From assembly GCA_023459535.1 (NCBI GenBank), contig JAEWTK010000212.1, forward strand, positions 1 to 14,982: a DNA stretch of 14,982 nucleotides, written 5' to 3'. The position numbers and the translations under genes are program-made. Within the stretch, counting starts at the first letter, position 1. Every line of letters begins with the position of its first letter. Positions 7,924 through 14,824 of this stretch are shown piece by piece. The stretch comes from Pseudomonadota bacterium. GTDB lineage: Bacteria; Pseudomonadota; Gammaproteobacteria; Burkholderiales; Methylophilaceae. The notes beneath the pieces are model-generated. The model ran no database searches and was not told the DNA's origin. It saw only the letters and a program-made list of their open reading frames with translations.

Positions 7924-8470
7924 TTTAACTGTCATCTTTTTGTCTTTGTTCCTTTTGGTGACGACCGCTTCGGCCTCCGACAGTCACCTGACCATCACAC
8001 ACGCAGAACTGGTTGCCAGTGGCGAGCAATATCTGCTGAATGCCGACCTCGAACTGAACCTGAACGAGCAGGTGCAAGATGCCCTCAACAAGGGGGTGCA
8101 GCTCAACTTCCTAGTCGAATTCCAGCTGACAACCCCGCGCAAGTACTGGTTCGACAAGGAAATCATTACCGTCAGCAACAACGTTTCGCTCAGTTATCAC
8201 GCACTTTCCCGTCAGTATCTGATCAATCGCAACAAGCATCAGGAATCCTACGCCACGCTGGCGGAAGCCATTGCCGAATTCGTGCGCATGCGCGAGTGGG
8301 CCATGTTTGACAAGCGTCTGCTGGAGCCGGATGGAACCTATTACGCGGGTTTACGGGTGCGGCTGGACCAGACCAAACTGCCCAAGCCGATTCAGGTGGA
8401 GGCGCTCGGCTCCGAATCATGGAACATGATATCCCAGCGGTATCGCTGGGAACCTGCCTTAGTGCCATAG
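7886..8470 (+). CDS. Secreted DUF4390-family protein
   Basis: A 194-residue protein. Residues about 1-30 contain a basic N-region (RYYKK) and a hydrophobic stretch (LTVIFLSLFLLV) ending in TASASDS, which looks like a signal peptide or a single anchor. The mature part fits DUF4390, with alternating beta strands and the YWFDKEI and YHALSRQYLI motifs seen in the family. Function is unknown. The ATG at 7886 gives the best signal peptide; another in-frame ATG at 7859 would only prepend nine residues. Neither has a clear Shine-Dalgarno sequence. The start overlaps the rsmB end by 38 bases, and the stop is 7 bases from the kinase gene. From memory this order is conserved in betaproteobacteria, suggesting the periplasmic protein and the kinase are functionally linked. 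Confidence 0.82.
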   Translation: MTAFFTRYYKKTNLTVIFLSLFLLVTTASASDSHLTITHAELVASGEQYLLNADLELNLNEQVQDALNKGVQLNFLVEFQLTTPRKYWFDKEIITVSNNVSLSYHALSRQYLINRNKHQESYATLAEAIAEFVRMREWAMFDKRLLEPDGTYYAGLRVRLDQTKLPKPIQVEALGSESWNMISQRYRWEPALVP

Positions 8471-8477
8471 TCCGGAT

Positions 8478-10619
8478 ATGAAATACATCATCTTCATCTG
8501 TGCGGCTCTGGGTGTACTGCTGCTGTATCTGCTGTCGCGAGCCAGCGGCAATACCACAGCCGGCGGCGCTGATTACACCATGCTGCTGGCGCTGAATATC
8601 CTGATTGCCGTGCTGTTGATCGTGTTGATCGGCATCCAGCTCTGGAAGCTCTATCAGCAGATGCGCCGCGGTGTCATGGGCAGCCGCCTCAGCCTGCGTC
8701 TGCTCGGTGCCTTCGCCCTGATGGCCATCATCCCCGGCATGCTGGTCTACGCAGTTTCGGTCAATTTCCTGACGCGTTCGATCGAGTCCTGGTTCAACGT
8801 CAAGGTCGAGGCGGCGCTCGACAGTGGCTTGCGTCTCGGGCAGAGCACGCTGGACATCATGCTCGACGATCTGGAGGAAAAGAGCCAGAACATTGTGCTC
8901 GGACTGGCCTACCAGCCGGGTAGCACGCATTTTGCGTTGTTGAATGACTTGCGTGAAAAGAGCGGAGTGCAGGACGCCGTGTTGTTGACCATGCAGGGAC
9001 GCATTCTGGCGTTCTCCAGCGACGATCCTTCCACATTTCTGCCGGAGATGCCTAGCCTGGCCCAGCTCCGGCAGGCGCGCAACCATGTTTACGGTACGAT
9101 AGAGCCGATCCCGGACAAGGGCCTCTATCTGCGCGTGCTGGCGCCGGTGGCCATGCAGGACATGGCGGGCGAAACCCGTATTTTACAGCTGTTGCAGCCG
9201 GTACCGCGGGTGCTATCCCTGGCGGCGGAATCGGTACAGGAGGTTTATCAGGACTATCAGGAGCTTTCCTTCAGCCGCGAATCGCTGAAGCAGGTGTTCT
9301 CGCTGACGCTGACGCTGGTGCTGATGCTGGCCATGCTCTCGGCCGTGGCTATCGCGCTGGTGTTGAGCCGTCGCCTGTCGGCCCCGCTGGGGGTGTTGGC
9401 AGAAGGTACGCGTGCGATCGCGCGCGGCGATTACAGCACCATGCTGCCGGCGCACGGCAAGGATGAGTTAGGCATCCTTGTGCAATCCTTCAACAGCATG
9501 ACGCGCCAGTTGGGCGAGGCGACGCTGGCGGCGGAACGTAACCGCAACCGGGTGGAAGCGGCGCGCGGATATCTTGAGACCATATTGGCGCACTTGTCCT
9601 CGGGTGTGCTGGCGCTGGATGAGCAGGCTCAGCTACGGACCTATAATCTCGCCGCCAACAGCATTCTCGGCGTGAATCTGGCCGAGTTGGTGAATCAGCC
9701 GCTGAGTCGGCTGGCAGAACAGCAGCTGGCACTGGAGCCGTTAGTGACGACAGTGCTGCAGCATTTTCATCAGGATCAGGCCGAATTGCAGACCGAATTG
9801 AAGGCACAGCTGGAGATTTCCGGCGCGAATGGCAAGCAGATCATCCTGCTGCGCGGTACCAAATTGCCGAACGGCACGGACGGCTATGTCGTCGTGTTCG
9901 ACGACATAACAACCATGGTGCAGGCGCAGCGCGATGCGGCATGGGGTGAAGTGGCAAGACGGCTGGCGCATGAGATCAAGAATCCGCTGACACCGATTCA
10001 GCTTTCGGCCGAACGCCTGGAACGTAAGCTCGCCAGCAAGCTGAATGAAGAAGATGCCGGTTTGCTGTCACGCGCCACGAATACCATTGTCAGCCAGGTC
10101 GGCGCCATGAAGACCATGGTCAATGAGTTCAGTGAATATGCACGGGCGCCCGCGCTCAATCTGAGCGAGGTGGACATCAACCGCCTGATTGAGGATGTGA
10201 TGGCTCTTTATGAACCGACGCGTATTGCCATCGATGTCAAATTGAGCAAGACCAAGGCGATGGTGCTAGGCGACGTGACCATGTTGCGGCAGGTATTGCA
10301 CAATCTGTTGCAGAACGCGCAGGATGCGCTGGAAGGTAAAGATCAGCCGGTCATTGTGCTGAGCACGTCCATGCAAGATGAAAATGTCCATCTCACAGTC
10401 AGCGATAATGGCGACGGTTTTCCGCCGGAGATGATGGCGCGCGTGTTCGAGCCCTACATCACGACAAAACGGCACGGAACTGGCTTGGGTTTGGCAATTG
10501 TGAAGAAGATCGTCGATGAACACAAAGGAACGATCAGGATTGAAAACGGTGAACATGGTGGTGCCTCAGTCACCATCATTTTGCCGGTAGCAGGTAAGAA
10601 AATGGAGCAAAAACAATGA
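8478..10619 (+). CDS. ntrY: NtrY-like membrane sensor histidine kinase
   Basis: A 713-residue inner-membrane kinase. Predicted helices lie at about 3-20, 33-57, 75-97 and 272-297, leaving a periplasmic sensor region of about 175 residues (98-271). A HAMP linker (about 295-350) and a PAS domain (about 362-480) follow. In the HisKA region, RRLAHEIKNPLTPIQLSAER carries the phospho-acceptor H498. The ATP-binding domain has the N box NLLQNAQDAL (609-618), DNGDGFP (643-649), the F box FEPYITT (657-663) and GTGLGL (667-672). All catalytic motifs are intact, so it should be an active kinase. Its stop overlaps the regulator start by ATGA, indicating coupled translation. The signal it senses is not evident from sequence; NtrY homologues have been linked to nitrogen, redox and envelope responses. 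Confidence 0.93.
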   Translation: MKYIIFICAALGVLLLYLLSRASGNTTAGGADYTMLLALNILIAVLLIVLIGIQLWKLYQQMRRGVMGSRLSLRLLGAFALMAIIPGMLVYAVSVNFLTRSIESWFNVKVEAALDSGLRLGQSTLDIMLDDLEEKSQNIVLGLAYQPGSTHFALLNDLREKSGVQDAVLLTMQGRILAFSSDDPSTFLPEMPSLAQLRQARNHVYGTIEPIPDKGLYLRVLAPVAMQDMAGETRILQLLQPVPRVLSLAAESVQEVYQDYQELSFSRESLKQVFSLTLTLVLMLAMLSAVAIALVLSRRLSAPLGVLAEGTRAIARGDYSTMLPAHGKDELGILVQSFNSMTRQLGEATLAAERNRNRVEAARGYLETILAHLSSGVLALDEQAQLRTYNLAANSILGVNLAELVNQPLSRLAEQQLALEPLVTTVLQHFHQDQAELQTELKAQLEISGANGKQIILLRGTKLPNGTDGYVVVFDDITTMVQAQRDAAWGEVARRLAHEIKNPLTPIQLSAERLERKLASKLNEEDAGLLSRATNTIVSQVGAMKTMVNEFSEYARAPALNLSEVDINRLIEDVMALYEPTRIAIDVKLSKTKAMVLGDVTMLRQVLHNLLQNAQDALEGKDQPVIVLSTSMQDENVHLTVSDNGDGFPPEMMARVFEPYITTKRHGTGLGLAIVKKIVDEHKGTIRIENGEHGGASVTIILPVAGKKMEQKQ

Positions 10620-11896
10620 GTGCAAGGCAAATACTGGTAGTCGATGACGAAATCGGTATTCGCGAACTCCTGCGGGATATTCTGCAGGACGAAGGGTATC
10701 AGGTGCGTTTGGCGGAGAATGCAGCGGAAGCGCGCGACTGGCGCCAGCAGGTACGCCCTGATTTGGTGCTGCTCGATATCTGGATGCCCGATTGCGACGG
10801 CATTACGCTGCTGAAGGAGTGGGGTAGCGGCGGGCAATTGACCATGCCGGTAGTCATGATGTCCGGCCATGGCACCATTGATACGGCGGTGGAAGCGACG
10901 CGCATCGGTGCTTTCGATTTTCTGGAAAAGCCCATCGCGCTGCAGAAGTTGCTGAAGACCGTCAATGCCGCGCTCAAGCATGGCGAACAGCAGCCGCGTT
11001 CGGATGCCAGCCTGATCAGCCTCGGCAAAAGCGCCGTCATCAAGGAGCTGCGTCAGCGTCTGGAGCAGATGGCCAAGCTGAAAGCGCCGCTGCTGCTGAT
11101 CGGTGCCAAGGGTTGTGGCGCCGAATTGTGCGCACGATTCCTGCAACAGCCGGATACGCCCTGGCTGGAACTTGCTGATACCGAGCGTTTGAGTCAGGCG
11201 CCACTTGATATTCTTGAGCAGATTCGCGATGGCGTGATGTTCGTGCCGGAGGTCGCCGCGCTCAACAAGACCGAGCAGAAGGGTCTGCTGTTGTTGCAGG
11301 CCAAGGCGGAAAAGTACGGCGTCAGGGTCGTTTGTGCCACCACGCATGCGCTCAATCAGCTCGCTGCCGAGAACCAATTCGATGAGAGTCTGCTACAGGC
11401 GCTGTCGGTAGCGACGTTGCGTATTCCGTCATTGCAGGATCACTCGGAGGACATTCCGGATCTGGCGCGCGCCATGGCGACCCTGCTGGTGGAAACCAAG
11501 GAGGCGGTCTACCGCGAATTCGATATCGCCGCGCTGAATGCGCTGCGCAACGCCGAATGGCCGGGTAATCTGGCGCAGCTGGATAGCGCCATCCGCAACC
11601 TGATGCAGACCAGTCTGGGCGAAAAGATTACGTTGGAAGACGTCAACCGCATATTGGAACAGTTCGCGCTGATGGAGCAACCTGAGGCCAATGGACATGC
11701 GCAGGGCAACGGTGGCTCTGCGTTCAATTTTGACCAGCCTCTGCGTGAGGCGCGCGATGAATTCGAGCGCCAGTATTTTGAATACTGGCTGGCGCAGGCT
11801 GCAGGCAATATGAGCAAGGTGGCAGAGGCTGCGCAGCTCGAGCGCACCCATCTCTATCGCAAGCTGAAACAGCTCGGCATCAAGACCAAACAATAA
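10616..11896 (+). CDS. ntrX: NtrX-like response regulator with degenerate AAA+ domain
   Basis: A 426-residue regulator with three domains. The receiver (about 5-120) is intact, with D10 and D11, phospho-acceptor D54, S83 and K105. The central region (about 140-335) has the outline of a sigma-54 activator AAA+ domain but has lost its key residues. Walker A is GAKGCGAE (163-170), with no lysine. The Walker B equivalent DGVMFVPEV (205-213) lacks the aspartate. The segment that should hold GAFTGA is missing between about 188 and 205. The arginine-finger region reads FDESLLQAL (255-263), and sensor II reads WPGNLAQL without its arginine. The C-terminal Fis-type helix-turn-helix (about 378-424) looks intact. 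The ATG overlaps the kinase stop and has GGAG 8 bases upstream. It probably binds DNA after phosphorylation without ATP hydrolysis. Confidence 0.93.
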   Translation: MSARQILVVDDEIGIRELLRDILQDEGYQVRLAENAAEARDWRQQVRPDLVLLDIWMPDCDGITLLKEWGSGGQLTMPVVMMSGHGTIDTAVEATRIGAFDFLEKPIALQKLLKTVNAALKHGEQQPRSDASLISLGKSAVIKELRQRLEQMAKLKAPLLLIGAKGCGAELCARFLQQPDTPWLELADTERLSQAPLDILEQIRDGVMFVPEVAALNKTEQKGLLLLQAKAEKYGVRVVCATTHALNQLAAENQFDESLLQALSVATLRIPSLQDHSEDIPDLARAMATLLVETKEAVYREFDIAALNALRNAEWPGNLAQLDSAIRNLMQTSLGEKITLEDVNRILEQFALMEQPEANGHAQGNGGSAFNFDQPLREARDEFERQYFEYWLAQAAGNMSKVAEAAQLERTHLYRKLKQLGIKTKQ

Positions 11897-11943
11897 GCGC
11901 GCTCAATCCGGTTGACTTGATTCGGCCGACTTAATCCAATCTA

Positions 11944-12336
11944 TTAGCGCAGCTCGACCACTACGACCCGGCCGCCGCGTCTTTCCAGAATGATGTTAAG
12001 CGTGGCGCCGGCCGTCTTTTCCAGAATCCAGGTTTGCGGCGTATCGGTGAAGCGCGATTGGTAAGAGGTGCTGTGGCTGGAGACAGTCGCGCCCGCAGTA
12101 TCCCGGCACCAGATGATCAGCGCGCCGGCCTTGTCCAGCTGTACGGTGTAGGGGCCTTCGCACTCCCCGGCTTTGGAGGGTGTGCGGTGTTCGATGTTAT
12201 GGCGTGCACCATCTTCATGCGACAGCTGGCTGGCGCCACGCTCGATATCATAGGCCAGACGTGTGGCCGGGTCGGTCAGGCAACCGGCCAGCATGGGTAC
12301 GGTCATGCACAATAGCAGTGTCTGTCTCAGCGACAT
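11944..12336 (-). CDS. Small lipoprotein of unknown function
   Basis: A 130-residue predicted lipoprotein. The N-terminus MSLRQTLLLCMTVPMLAGC is a lipoprotein signal peptide with lipobox LAGC and lipidated C19; the residues after it (LTD) give no inner-membrane retention aspartate at +2. The mature part is about 110 residues, with two cysteines (C59 and C77) that could form a disulfide around a predicted beta hairpin, and a strand-rich C-terminus rich in arginine and valine. I do not recognise the family. The start lacks a clear Shine-Dalgarno sequence and lies 11 bases after the stop of the NTF2-like gene, so coupled translation is plausible. It converges on ntrX, 47 bases away. It is probably anchored in the outer membrane, facing the periplasm. 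Confidence 0.75.
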   Translation of the reverse strand: MSLRQTLLLCMTVPMLAGCLTDPATRLAYDIERGASQLSHEDGARHNIEHRTPSKAGECEGPYTVQLDKAGALIIWCRDTAGATVSSHSTSYQSRFTDTPQTWILEKTAGATLNIILERRGGRVVVVELR

Positions 12337-12347
12337 GCGTGATGATG

Positions 12348-12764
12348 CTATTTAAAGCTGTAAGTGCCGGCGCTGAACGGCACGCTTGCCATGCCGCCGC
12401 AGATCTTCCACAGTCCATCTTCCTTGTGCAACGTCAGCGCATGGCGGAAAAGCGTCTTTTCTTTTTTGCCAGCGGTTTGATAAGAGATCGGCAGCTCGAT
12501 GATCACGCTGGCTAGCGTGTCGCTTGCGACAACATGCACATGACGCGGCTCGCCCCAGCGGATGTCGTTCATGCAGCTGAAGTCGCGGCTGAAGGCTGTG
12601 CGCACCTCCTCGACAGAACGGAAAACCTCGCCTTCATTAGTGCCAAGCAGCATGAGCGGGCGTGTGTTGGTCAGCGCAGAGAGGCAGCCTTCGATATCCT
12701 GCTTTTCGTAGCAGTGGAGGAATTGCATGACGCTATTGAATGCAGCTTCTTCTTCGATGTGCAT
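12348..12764 (-). CDS. NTF2/SnoaL-like fold protein
   Basis: A 138-residue cytosolic protein with the layout of SnoaL/DUF4440-type NTF2-like proteins: an N-terminal helix with FLHCYEKQDIEGCLSAL, a middle segment LGTNEGEVFRSVEEVRTAF, then four strands ending LWKICGGMASVPF. Members of this fold are small pocket proteins that can be isomerases, hydrolases or binding proteins, so the activity cannot be named. I chose the ATG at 12764 because AAGGAG (12771-12776) is 6 bases upstream; an in-frame TTG at 12785 would add seven residues but would put the Shine-Dalgarno sequence inside the gene. It follows the cytosine deaminase gene by 42 bases on the same strand and may share its transcript. No signal peptide is seen. 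Confidence 0.78.
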   Translation of the reverse strand: MHIEEEAAFNSVMQFLHCYEKQDIEGCLSALTNTRPLMLLGTNEGEVFRSVEEVRTAFSRDFSCMNDIRWGEPRHVHVVASDTLASVIIELPISYQTAGKKEKTLFRHALTLHKEDGLWKICGGMASVPFSAGTYSFK

Positions 12765-12806
12765 GACTTGCTCCTTCGCGTTCAATTGTTGCTGACAAGT
12801 ATGCGC

Positions 12807-13259
12807 TTATTCCTCGCCGATATCTTCGTTCCACAATGCCGGGTTGTGCTCGATGAAATCCGTCATCATGGCTTTGCATTCGGGTGAATCCAGTACGACC
12901 ACCTTCACGCCGTTTTCGCGTAGCCACTCCAGCCCGCCGTCGAAGTTCTGCGCCTCGCCCACTACCACGGTGCCGATTTTGAATTGCCGTATCAGCCCGC
13001 TGCAATACCAGCACGGCGCCAGCGTGGTCACCATGATCTTGTCGCGGTAACTGGTCTGCCGCCCGGCCTTGCGAAAGGCATCGGTCTCGGCATGCACCGA
13101 AGGGTCGTTCTCCTGCACGCGACGGTTATGGCCGGCGCCCAGTAGCTTTCCACCCTGCGTGAAGACCGCCGCGCCGATGGGGATGCCGCCTTCGGCCAAG
13201 CCCTTGCGCGCTTCTTCAATCGCCACCTCTAGCATGGCCTGATAATCGGGGTTGTTCAT
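12807..13259 (-). CDS. Yeast-Fcy1-like cytosine deaminase (CDA superfamily)
   Basis: A 150-residue zinc deaminase. HAE (56-58) and PCWYC (82-86) supply zinc ligands H56, C83 and C86 and the proton-shuttle E58. Similarity to yeast cytosine deaminase extends beyond these motifs. GHN gives N45 (yeast Asn51), NF gives F106 (Phe114), and the C-terminal stretch PALWNEDIGE aligns with the yeast lid, giving W143 and D146 (Trp152 and Asp155). These residues contact cytosine in the yeast enzyme, so cytosine to uracil plus ammonia is the best guess. Guanine or another base deaminase remains possible. ATG at 13259 is chosen by alignment length; GTG at 13274 is an alternative, and neither has a good Shine-Dalgarno sequence. 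It lies between cupin and NTF2-like genes. Confidence 0.85.
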   Translation of the reverse strand: MNNPDYQAMLEVAIEEARKGLAEGGIPIGAAVFTQGGKLLGAGHNRRVQENDPSVHAETDAFRKAGRQTSYRDKIMVTTLAPCWYCSGLIRQFKIGTVVVGEAQNFDGGLEWLRENGVKVVVLDSPECKAMMTDFIEHNPALWNEDIGEE

Positions 13260-13292
13260 GGCCTTCAGTATCACATAAATTTCAGGGAGCCA

Positions 13293-13715
13293 TCAGTGTT
13301 TGAGATGCGTCACCGGCGCGTCTGCAGTACCTGCATAAAAGACGATGATCTCGACTGGGGTGTCTCCGCTATTCTTGCCGTAATGCCAGGTGTTCACCAC
13401 CTCGATCAAGGCATCGCCGGCTTTCAGTTGCAGCGTCTTTTCATGCTCGGTGATCACGGTCAGGTTGCCGCTCAGTACCACGCCGGCGTTGATGAACGGG
13501 TGCTGGTGAAAAGGCAGTGTGGCGCCGGGCGCGATGACGATCTTGCCGAGGGTGACTTCCGGCGTGCCGGATGGGTAAGCGGGCAGGGCGTCACCATCCC
13601 AGCTGTGGCTGCCTTTTGCCAAAGTCTGGAATTCGTAAGCCTTATCCCCGGCGTGCGCCAGTTGCAAAAAGCCTGTGCCCAGGCACAAGCAAACGCCGAT
13701 CAGTAACTGCTTCAT
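13293..13715 (-). CDS. Secreted single-domain cupin
   Basis: A 140-residue protein with a signal peptide (MKQLLIGVC, hydrophobic core, AHA before G23), so it is periplasmic or secreted. The body is one cupin barrel. Motif 1 is PGATLPFHQHPFINAGVVLSG with H70 and H72; the usual glutamate four residues later is not present in its normal place. Motif 2, GDALIEVVNTWHYGKN, supplies H111. Three histidines could still bind a metal. GGGGGGA sits 4 bases before the ATG, supporting this start. Similar exported cupins are usually annotated only by domain and the substrate is unknown. The gene lies 36 bases after the DUF202 gene and 33 bases before the deaminase gene, all on the minus strand. Confidence 0.85.
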   Translation of the reverse strand: MKQLLIGVCLCLGTGFLQLAHAGDKAYEFQTLAKGSHSWDGDALPAYPSGTPEVTLGKIVIAPGATLPFHQHPFINAGVVLSGNLTVITEHEKTLQLKAGDALIEVVNTWHYGKNSGDTPVEIIVFYAGTADAPVTHLKH

Positions 13716-13751
13716 GGTGTCCCCCCGAACTGTTTTGATGCCTGTTTGCTG

Positions 13752-14123
13752 TTAAATCCGAGACCAGTAAAGCACGAATATCAGTGCTGCACCCAGCACG
13801 GCGACCACGGCATTGACCAGCACGCCCCACTTGGCCGCATAGTCCTGCGGAAACTCCACCGGGTTCAGCGTTTTCAGCACGATGGCGAACTGGCGCGAAG
13901 AATAGACGGCGGCGAATACGCCGAGCAGGATGAAAGCCAGCCCCAGCCAGAAGGTCAGCACTGCATCGTGCGAACCGGCATGGTCGGGCGTCACTGCGTT
14001 CAAGAGCAGGCCGGCGCGTTCCACCAGGAAACCGAAGGCGATCAGTGCGAGACTGGTGCGGTTCCACGCCAGCAGCGTACGCTCGGCGGCGAACAGGACT
14101 CTGGGGTCTTGCAGGTCAGACAT
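13752..14123 (-). CDS. DUF202 (YidH-like) membrane protein
   Basis: A 123-residue inner-membrane protein of the DUF202 family. The diagnostic N-terminal sequence DPRVLFAAERTLLAWNRTSLAL (residues 6-27 in part) leads into the first membrane helix. Three helices are predicted at about 20-42, 56-75 and 97-119. Related proteins include E. coli YidH/YidG and a domain of yeast VTC polyphosphate polymerase proteins; the bacterial function is unknown. The ATG has GAAAGG (14131-14136) 7 bases upstream. It follows the Pmp3-like gene by 27 bases on the same strand, so two small membrane proteins are probably made together. Confidence 0.88.
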   Translation of the reverse strand: MSDLQDPRVLFAAERTLLAWNRTSLALIAFGFLVERAGLLLNAVTPDHAGSHDAVLTFWLGLAFILLGVFAAVYSSRQFAIVLKTLNPVEFPQDYAAKWGVLVNAVVAVLGAALIFVLYWSRI

Positions 14124-14150
14124 GGCGCGGCCTTTCGGTAATGAAGTCGT

Positions 14151-14345
14151 TCATGCCTTCTGTTTCAGCGCCTGTTCGATCTTCTGGTCGGTCTTGTATT
14201 GCCCCAACGCATAAACCGCCCAGATGGCGGCAGGCAACCAGCCGATCAGGGTGATCTGCAGAATCAGGCAGATGATGCCGGCCAGCGGACGGCCGATGGT
14301 GAAGAACGCCACAAATGGCAGGAAGATGGCGAGGATAAGACGCAT
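14151..14345 (-). CDS. Pmp3/YqaE-family small membrane protein
   Basis: A 64-residue protein of two hydrophobic segments (about 2-22 and 24-48) followed by a charged tail (KTDQKIEQALKQK). The pattern FFTIGRP, then ICLILQITLIGWLPAAIWAVYAL, is characteristic of the Pmp3/YqaE/UPF0057 family of stress-associated plasma-membrane proteolipids; yeast Pmp3 affects membrane potential and salt tolerance. I chose the ATG at 14345 because CAGGAG (14351-14356) lies 5 bases upstream and the protein has the family length; in-frame extension to 14396 would add 17 residues that do not fit. It is the first gene after the terminator of the DUF1508 gene, so it probably has its own promoter. Confidence 0.88.
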   Translation of the reverse strand: MRLILAIFLPFVAFFTIGRPLAGIICLILQITLIGWLPAAIWAVYALGQYKTDQKIEQALKQKA

Positions 14346-14411
14346 GCAGACTCCTGAAACTGAAGGTTTGAAAAGGGGCGGCCAGCGAACCTGCACCGCA
14401 ACAGCTTAAAG

Positions 14412-14445
14412 GATAAAACAAAAACGACACCCGGGGGTGTCGTTT
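14412..14445 (-). terminator. Intrinsic terminator after the DUF1508 gene
   Basis: Bases 14422-14431 and 14436-14445 form a perfect 10-bp stem (AAACGACACC with GGTGTCGTTT) around a 4-base loop. On the minus strand the stem runs into a T-rich tract (TTTTTGTTTTATCC). It begins about 30 bases past the DUF1508 stop and lies before the Pmp3-like gene, separating the two transcripts. The plus-strand side has no comparable T-run, so it works in one direction. Confidence 0.88.
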
Positions 14446-14475
14446 AGGCATTATTAGGGATGCCTTATTTGTTGA

Positions 14476-14811
14476 TCAGCCGGTTTGGTCGTCAACCGAA
14501 GCGCCCGCCGCGTTCTTCTTGACCGACTCGATGCCGTTATCGCGTGCGGCGGCGGATTCGTAGGATTCGCTGGTGCCGATCACCTGACTGTTCGCCGCCT
14601 TGAGGTTGAACATGAACTTGCCGCTGGCGGTTTCCTTGCGCTCGAAGCGGGCGTCATCGGCCGCATTCTTCTGCACGGATTCAACACCGTTCAGGCACGC
14701 CGGTTTGCTGGAATAACCCTCGCTGGCCAGAATCGCCTGCCCGTTGCTTGCCTTCAACCGAAAACGGAACTCGCCTGCCTTGTCCTTGTAGATCTCGAAT
14801 TTACCAGCCAT
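14476..14811 (-). CDS. DUF1508 (YegP-like) two-repeat protein
   Basis: A 111-residue protein made of two copies of the DUF1508 module. Repeat 1 is about residues 5-50, with FEIYKDKAGEFRFRLKASNG and then GVESVQKNA. Repeat 2 is about 55-101, with FERKETASGKFMFNLKAANS and then GIESVKKNA. E. coli YegP has the same duplicated arrangement; the function is unknown. AAAGGAG (14818-14824) is 6 bases before the ATG, so the start is well supported. There is no signal peptide or membrane segment. A strong terminator follows the gene, so it is probably monocistronic and may be well expressed. Confidence 0.92.
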   Translation of the reverse strand: MAGKFEIYKDKAGEFRFRLKASNGQAILASEGYSSKPACLNGVESVQKNAADDARFERKETASGKFMFNLKAANSQVIGTSESYESAAARDNGIESVKKNAAGASVDDQTG

Positions 14812-14824
14812 GACTTTCTCCTTT

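Noticed and set aside
8223..9086. 287-codon open frame on the minus strand opposite the DUF4390 and ntrY genes
   Set aside because: Same reasoning: low-complexity Gln/His/Arg-rich product, and it spans the junction of two clear plus-strand genes.
10454..11377. Long open frame on the minus strand opposite ntrX
   Set aside because: Its translation is rich in Gln, His and Arg with no recognisable domain, it lies wholly opposite a well-supported gene, and high-GC codon use commonly leaves such antisense frames open.
11907..11935. Imperfect direct repeat in the ntrX-lipoprotein gap
   Set aside because: Two 15-base stretches match at only 11 positions, with no stem or T-run, so neither a repeat element nor a terminator is supported.
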